46,407 bases of DNA, from contig CACMZR010000012.1 of assembly GCA_902618245.1 (NCBI GenBank), forward strand, positions 1-46,407. Direction: 5' to 3'. Position 1 is the stretch's first letter. Each line of letters begins with the position of its first letter. This document shows, piece after piece, positions 42,401 to 46,407 of this stretch. Source of the stretch: an uncultured Bacteroidota bacterium. GTDB taxonomy: Bacteria > Bacteroidota > Bacteroidia > Flavobacteriales > Flavobacteriaceae. Under the pieces are notes generated by a model, which was given only the letters and a program-made list of their open reading frames with translations, made no database searches and was not told where the DNA came from. Made by a program: the position numbers and the translations under genes.

Positions 42401-43052
42401 GTTCTGCTATATCCTGGGTACTAAAAACTTCTAATCTGTCAGAATTTTTTGATAATGCAGCATCTATCATAATTTTTGCTAGGATTTTTACTGGTAATGG
42501 CTTTTGTGATTTAAAAAGACCAATTTTATTTAACCTATTAAAAACTTTAATACCAATTTTCTCTCCTCTTCGAGCAAGATGGGACTGCCTTATTAATGTT
42601 GGAGGTTGAAAAATTTGGATTTTGTTGAAAGGAAGTTTTTTAATTGATTCCTCTAGTTCGCCTTTTATTTTTGGGTAGAAAAAAAAAGAATTTTTATCTG
42701 CTCCTGTTGAGGATACTAGTGAGTAATTTTTTGTTCCATTTTCAACAGCTATTTTGGCAAATTCGTATTGATAGGTATAGTCAACTAAAAATTGCTGTTT
42801 TTTACCTCCCGCTTGTTTAAGTGTTGTACCCAATGCTGAAAATAAAATATCACCTGATAGAAGCTTTTTAATTTTATTTAATTCTGAAAAATCAATTTTA
42901 TACTTAAATAATTTTTTATTGTCAATATCTGGAACTCTTCTTCCAAAAACTGAAATTTTATAAAAATTGGGATTGTTTAATAATTCCTTTACAAGCTCTT
43001 TTCCTGTTGCTCCTGTTGAACCTAAAATTAAAGCATGTAATTTTCTATTCAT
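42387..43052 (-). CDS. NAD(P)-binding oxidoreductase, atypical SDR family
   Basis: A 221-residue Rossmann protein with N-terminal ALILGSTGATGKELVKELL (GxxGxxG), followed by ISVFGRRV, DILFSALGTTLKQAGGK, the NYSLVSSTGAD active-site-like strand and FFFYPKIKGELE in place of the YxxxK motif. It resembles the NAD(P)H-binding HTATIP2/YwnB-like group of atypical short-chain dehydrogenases. The substrate is unknown. It stands alone, between convergent and divergent neighbours. Confidence 0.85.
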   Translation of the reverse strand: MNRKLHALILGSTGATGKELVKELLNNPNFYKISVFGRRVPDIDNKKLFKYKIDFSELNKIKKLLSGDILFSALGTTLKQAGGKKQQFLVDYTYQYEFAKIAVENGTKNYSLVSSTGADKNSFFFYPKIKGELEESIKKLPFNKIQIFQPPTLIRQSHLARRGEKIGIKVFNRLNKIGLFKSQKPLPVKILAKIMIDAALSKNSDRLEVFSTQDIAELNNK

Positions 43053-43172
43053 TTGAATTCCAAGTGAGGGTTAATTAAATTCATTAATGCACGGTGCTTA
43101 AATATAGTTTATAAAATTTAATCACGCTTGTTTTTTGTAAATTGAAAATCACTAATTATAAAATCAATTAAA

Positions 43173-43859
43173 ATGAAAAAACTTTTTTATTTAGTATGTA
43201 TTTTAATGGTAAGTATATCTTATTCTCAGAATACATTTAGACTATGGCATTTTAATGCCAAAGATGGAACAGAGGAAGCTATTGGTAATCTTTTAGCTGA
43301 ACATAATAAAGATGCAGTATTTAAATCAGGGGGTGTTCAGGTTGAAAGAATTTCCTATGGAGATAATATGTGGACCCATCGAGTTGTCGCATTTGGTGAA
43401 GTTGGTAAAATTGGAAGATCAGATCTTAAGGAATTTCAACAAGGTTTATTTCTAGAGAAAATAAATAATTTTGTTGAAGAGTGGGGACCTGCTTACGCAG
43501 GAAGATTTAAAAGCTTTTTTGGAGGGGTTCCAAAAGACTTTCCTTTTATCCAAATTTATGACATCAAGCCAAATGATCCGATCGCATTTCAAAAAGCGCA
43601 TGACAAATTTGTAAGTAAGGCTTCAAAAATTCTAGGTGACAGACCAGTAGGTTTTGGAACCTATGATATTGGCTCACCTAATGGTGCTACTCATTGGGTA
43701 GTGTTAGGTTCAAATGGGTTCAGTGATCTAATTGATCAAAAGCAGCAGTTTGAAGATAAGCTAGCAAAAGAAATGATGGAATGGGGTCAAACAAATGGTG
43801 GGGTAGAAATCAAATCAAATTTCACCATTCAGGTATTAGCAGCATTTGGCGAGTTTTAG
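43173..43859 (+). CDS. Exported protein with apparent internal duplication, unrecognised
   Basis: A signal peptide (MKKLFYLVCILMVSISYSQ) is followed by about 209 residues that look like two copies of one module. The first runs from FRLWHFNAKDGTEEAI through LLAEHNKDAVFKSGGVQV and ends YAGRFKSFFGG; the second runs from FIQIYDIKPNDPIAFQ through THWVVLGSNGF and ends IQVLAAFGEF. Each module has a strand-helix-strand-strand-helix-strand rhythm like a dimeric alpha/beta barrel (ferredoxin-like) domain. I do not know a family name. It is monocistronic, ending at a strong terminator. Confidence 0.75.
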   Translation: MKKLFYLVCILMVSISYSQNTFRLWHFNAKDGTEEAIGNLLAEHNKDAVFKSGGVQVERISYGDNMWTHRVVAFGEVGKIGRSDLKEFQQGLFLEKINNFVEEWGPAYAGRFKSFFGGVPKDFPFIQIYDIKPNDPIAFQKAHDKFVSKASKILGDRPVGFGTYDIGSPNGATHWVVLGSNGFSDLIDQKQQFEDKLAKEMMEWGQTNGGVEIKSNFTIQVLAAFGEF

Positions 43860-43881
43860 AAAACAAACTTGAAAGTTAAAG

Positions 43882-43906
43882 GCCCTTGAAAATTCAAGGG
43901 CTTTTT
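43882..43906 (+). terminator. Rho-independent terminator
   Basis: GCCCTTG (43882-43888) and CAAGGGC (43895-43901) form a strong stem with a 6-nt loop, followed by TTTTT (43902-43906). It ends the transcript of the exported duplicated protein. Confidence 0.88.
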
Positions 43907-43924
43907 AATAATACTTCGTGGAGT

Positions 43925-44020
43925 TTAGCTCTTCATCATGTTAAGCCCAAACCAAATGATTCCGATTCCACCAAATATCATCGAAACTGCCAAAGCCTTT
44001 AATATGTTTTGAAATTTCAT
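43925..44020 (-). CDS. 31-residue single-helix membrane peptide
   Basis: The ATG at 44018-44020 opens a 31-codon frame starting MKFQNILKALAVSMIF and continuing GGIGIIWFGLNMMKS. It has a basic N terminus, one membrane-spanning hydrophobic segment and a polar end. A full TAnnTTTG element lies 19 nt upstream on the same strand, and the region otherwise has no gene. Small proteins of this kind are often missed. Function unknown. Confidence 0.5.
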   Translation of the reverse strand: MKFQNILKALAVSMIFGGIGIIWFGLNMMKS

Positions 44021-44039
44021 TTATTTTTAAAATAGACAC

Positions 44040-44047
44040 CAAATATA
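44040..44047 (-). promoter_or_regulatory. -7 element for the 31-residue peptide gene
   Basis: The minus strand reads TATATTTG, matching TAnnTTTG exactly, ending 19 nt before the start codon. Further upstream on this strand is a run of 14 T (44054-44067 read as A on the + strand), which could act as an UP-like tract. Confidence 0.5.
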
Positions 44048-44116
44048 CATTTCAAAAAAAAAAAAAATAAGAAAAGTATTACTGCATTAATACTTCAATT
44101 ACAGTTTCTGAAAAAA

Positions 44117-45280
44117 TTATTTTACTAGTTTTCCGTTTTTAACCCACAAATCGTCACCTACAATTACTGTAGCGTCAGTAAAGAAATTCCACCTTACGTA
44201 TCCTCCTTTTACTTTACCTCCAAGTTCTGTATTATCACCAAGAGATAATCTTATTACTCCAGATCCATATCCATAATAAGGAATCCATGGATCTTTTTCT
44301 GGAATTGAAAGAAGAGGATTAAAGCCTAAAGCGAATTCTCTGAAATATTGACCCGCTTCTCCAGCTAGCTTCAATTCTTTTAAAACCGCTTCTTCACCTT
44401 TATTAGCAGAAAGGTTTTCAATCTTTCCTTTTTTAAAAGTAATTACTAATCCTTCGACCTTCTCACCTTGCCATAAAGAATTTGGAAAAGCAATAGTTCC
44501 TTCCACTGACTCTTCAATCGGAGCCACCCGAATAGCTCCAGCAGGTAATTCGATTTCTCTGTCAATTAAATTTTTATATGTCTCCTTTTTATATGAGGCA
44601 TCTCCATCTTGTTTTGTCACTGGGCGATTTCCGATTCTAAATTTAATATCTGTACCTAAAGGTGTTGTAACTTTTATTAAGTTTTCTCTGAGAGCATTTT
44701 CAAAAAATCGTTGTCTTTTTCCAAGCTTGGTATAATCAGTTTTAAGTAAAACATCCTGATAGTATTTACTTATTTTGTCATCCACATCTAGAAGATTACC
44801 TGATAAGTCATAAGCACCTGCCCAGTGAAAATGTATTGTCCTTCCTTGATTTTTTTTTAAGACCTCTTGCATTGCAGAATATTCCATGTGGGTTGGGTTT
44901 GCACCCGGGAGCATAATTCCCAAATCAACATTCATTAAATATTCTATTAATTCATTTTTATTTTTTCCTGTGCCTTTTTTTATAAAATCGGTTTGCCAAT
45001 AATCCGGCTTAATAAGTGAATCAACTGAAAATGTACCTAGATATTGAGCTCCTGAAAGATTTATTTTTTCTTCCAAAAGTGTGATAATTGGATCAAAACT
45101 ACCTGGCTTTGATATCAATAATACTTTTTCACCTTTTTTTAAATTGCTTCTTTCAATTAGCTTATCAGCAATTAATTCCAAGTTTAGAAAATATAGGGAC
45201 TCATTCGATTTTGTTTCATTTGTAGGTTTGCAACTACTAACAACTAAAAAAACTATTGTATATAAAAGAGGAATTTTCAA
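44117..45280 (-). CDS. M29-like (AmpS/AmpT) lipoprotein lacking most metal ligands
   Basis: A 387-residue lipoprotein (lipobox VVSSC) resembling M29 aminopeptidases: SGAQYLGTF, VDLGIMLPGANPTHME, TPLGTDIKFRIG, ELPAGAIRVAPIEESVEG, VEGLVITFKKGKIENL, FREFALGFNP, VIRLSLG and RWNFFTDATV near the end. From memory of the family, the metal and active-site residues (E250, E316, H345, Y352, H376, D378 in the Thermus numbering) correspond here to A249, E315, R344, T351, R363 and N365. Only the E315 position is kept, so catalysis by the M29 mechanism is unlikely. It may bind peptides or have another role. It is separated by 36 nt from the PorP-like gene upstream on the same strand. Confidence 0.78.
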   Translation of the reverse strand: MKIPLLYTIVFLVVSSCKPTNETKSNESLYFLNLELIADKLIERSNLKKGEKVLLISKPGSFDPIITLLEEKINLSGAQYLGTFSVDSLIKPDYWQTDFIKKGTGKNKNELIEYLMNVDLGIMLPGANPTHMEYSAMQEVLKKNQGRTIHFHWAGAYDLSGNLLDVDDKISKYYQDVLLKTDYTKLGKRQRFFENALRENLIKVTTPLGTDIKFRIGNRPVTKQDGDASYKKETYKNLIDREIELPAGAIRVAPIEESVEGTIAFPNSLWQGEKVEGLVITFKKGKIENLSANKGEEAVLKELKLAGEAGQYFREFALGFNPLLSIPEKDPWIPYYGYGSGVIRLSLGDNTELGGKVKGGYVRWNFFTDATVIVGDDLWVKNGKLVK

Positions 45281-45316
45281 ATTTTTAGTGATTAAATTTA
45301 TTTGCTGTGAAATAAC

Positions 45317-46189
45317 TTAAAAATTAAACTTTATAAAAAGTTCATTACCACTTCTTGTTACTGCAGCTTGACCATTAGGAATTCCGAACTCATAAGCGTA
45401 AGCAACTGAGAGCCCAAATTTTGTTTTTACCATAAGAAGAAAATTTGTAAAGCCAATATTTTTATAGCCTGCTCCAATTTCAAGAAAATTTTTAAAATCT
45501 AAGGTACCCCCAATATGTGTTTGGTTTTCCCCATCAGGAATTAATTTTGTACTTATAAAAGGTTTTAATTTTGAGCCAAATACACCCACATCAAAAGAGG
45601 TTCCAGCAAGCAGATAGGTATTTGGTTTTTCTGAACCAACTAAAGCGTTGTCATTTACAAAATTAACAGGGTTTAAAAAATTTGGGATTGATGCTGAAAG
45701 AAAGAATGCTTTGGTTTTAAAAAGCGCTCCAAAGCCCAAAACTGGGAAGACTGCATTCCCATCATTCGTTATAGCAGGGTTAGCTGTGTTAGTGATTCTT
45801 TCTAGACTTTCTATATCAGTAATTTTAGATGTTGCTCCAGCTTTAATCCCTAAAAAAAGTTTTGATTCTCCGCCCATACTTAATTGATAGCTAGCATCCA
45901 CTGCATACAAGGTTCTTCTGTCAATAAAAACCTTATTTGTAATTACGGAGGCTCCAAGAGATAAGTTTTTCTTTGGATTTCCGCTGTAGAAAAAATAGCT
46001 TATAGACGGAGCTTGAGCAATTCCTTGCCAGTATGAGCGTGAGGTAAAAGAGACCTGTCTACCTTCGCTCCCAACAAAAGCGGGGTTGAAGGCATTCATA
46101 TTAAAACGCTCCATTAAAAGATTCTCATTTACTTGAGAAAAACCTGTTATACAAGAAATTAAAAAGATGTAAAAAATATTCCTTTTCAT
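45317..46189 (-). CDS. Second PorP/SprF-family T9SS outer-membrane protein
   Basis: A 290-residue PorP/SprF-family protein: signal peptide ending GFSQ, NLLMERFNMNAFNPAFVG, FTSRSYWQGIAQAP, KKNLSLGASVITNKVFID, YAVDASYQLSMGGESKLFLG, and a C-terminal barrel strand ending ELFIKFNF. It follows the partial type B gene by 9 nt and would be the dedicated secretion partner of that cargo. It is clearly different in sequence from the PorP-like protein at 33640, so the two pairs are not recent duplicates. Confidence 0.92.
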   Translation of the reverse strand: MKRNIFYIFLISCITGFSQVNENLLMERFNMNAFNPAFVGSEGRQVSFTSRSYWQGIAQAPSISYFFYSGNPKKNLSLGASVITNKVFIDRRTLYAVDASYQLSMGGESKLFLGIKAGATSKITDIESLERITNTANPAITNDGNAVFPVLGFGALFKTKAFFLSASIPNFLNPVNFVNDNALVGSEKPNTYLLAGTSFDVGVFGSKLKPFISTKLIPDGENQTHIGGTLDFKNFLEIGAGYKNIGFTNFLLMVKTKFGLSVAYAYEFGIPNGQAAVTRSGNELFIKFNF

Positions 46190-46198
46190 GATTTAAAT

Positions 46199-46407
46199 TT
46201 AATTAAAAATATAAAGCCATCCGTCTATAATTTCTCCAGATGTCCCTCCCAGTTCTATTCTGTAGTAGTAAGGTCCTGTTGGTAGAGGCCTTCCTGTTCT
46301 AATATTAGTTCCTCTCCAATCATTTTTATAATTTATTGATTGGAATACTCTACTTCCATCAGGAGCATAAACTCTTACGCTAGTATAGGGATAGTCTTGA
46401 ATGTTTA
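46199..46407 (-). CDS. C-terminal end of a T9SS type B cargo protein (5' partial)
   Basis: The frame is open from the right edge of the window to a TAA at 46199-46201, giving 68 complete codons. It reads VRVYAPDGSRVFQS, INYKNDWRGTNIRTG, LPTGPYYYRIELG and DGWLYIFN at the end. This is the second half of the gliding-motility-associated C-terminal (type B) sorting domain, with the hallmark NDWRG and LPTGPYYY blocks. The rest of the protein lies outside the window. It is directly upstream of the PorP/SprF-like gene, as expected for a cargo and its partner. Confidence 0.9.
   Translation of the reverse strand, partial: NIQDYPYTSVRVYAPDGSRVFQSINYKNDWRGTNIRTGRPLPTGPYYYRIELGGTSGEIIDGWLYIFN

Overview
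The window is AT-rich DNA from a member of the Bacteroidota, most likely a marine, free-living Flavobacteriaceae or close relative. The evidence is the set of proteins typical of that group: two type IX secretion (T9SS) type B sorting domains, each paired with a PorP/SprF-family partner, a LUD-domain protein between ftsH and cdsA, the Bacteroidota-type NUDIX protein diverging from pyrE, DUF6702, and M1 peptidases. Several upstream regions carry the Bacteroidota -7 promoter element TAnnTTTG. Genes are tightly packed, with many 4-nt stop/start overlaps. I saw no insertion sequence, phage, integrase, CRISPR array, rRNA or obvious defence locus.

Positions 1-30,000 are mostly core housekeeping. 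The layout is: end of an unidentified gene and apbE; map plus a methyltransferase; gpmI; rsgA-dtd; an aminotransferase plus murB; valS; an operon rsfS-ftsH-LUD followed by cdsA-psd; birA; pyrE and a divergent NUDIX protein; ddl-coaD; a PASTA protein plus rluD; yaaA; a GNAT acetyltransferase plus a VanY-like peptidase. Next comes a cell-envelope run on the + strand (CarboxypepD_reg-like protein, DUF6702 protein, large M1 metallopeptidase, TatA-like protein), then an O-methyltransferase with a flavin reductase, several small membrane or periplasmic proteins, an SRPBCC-like protein and a second M1 peptidase.

Positions 31,500-41,000 hold the most distinctive locus. It is a minus-strand, apparently co-transcribed trio: a 2117-residue secreted T9SS type B protein (possible IgGFc-binding-like N-terminal region, TSP3-like calcium-binding modules, six NWN repeats resembling Calx-beta domains, C-terminal gliding-motility-type sorting domain); a PorP/SprF-like outer-membrane partner; and a periplasmic protein combining a PD40 propeller, a cadherin/tandem-95-like repeat, OmpA and SPOR. 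Upstream lies a 53-residue ORF with a tight CxCxxCxC cluster and a roughly 400-bp stretch without a gene that holds overlapping inverted repeats, then tRNA-Val(GAC).

Positions 41,700-46,407 carry a lamin-tail lipoprotein, an NAD(P)-binding protein, a periplasmic protein that looks internally duplicated, a 31-residue membrane peptide with its own promoter element, an M29-like lipoprotein that appears to have lost most metal-binding residues, and a second type B/PorP pair whose type B gene runs off the window end.

Most likely points of novelty are the large surface-protein trio with its helper fusion, the Cys-cluster ORF and leader region, and the predicted M29 pseudo-enzyme. All domain calls are from reading the sequence and memory of the families; no database search was run.
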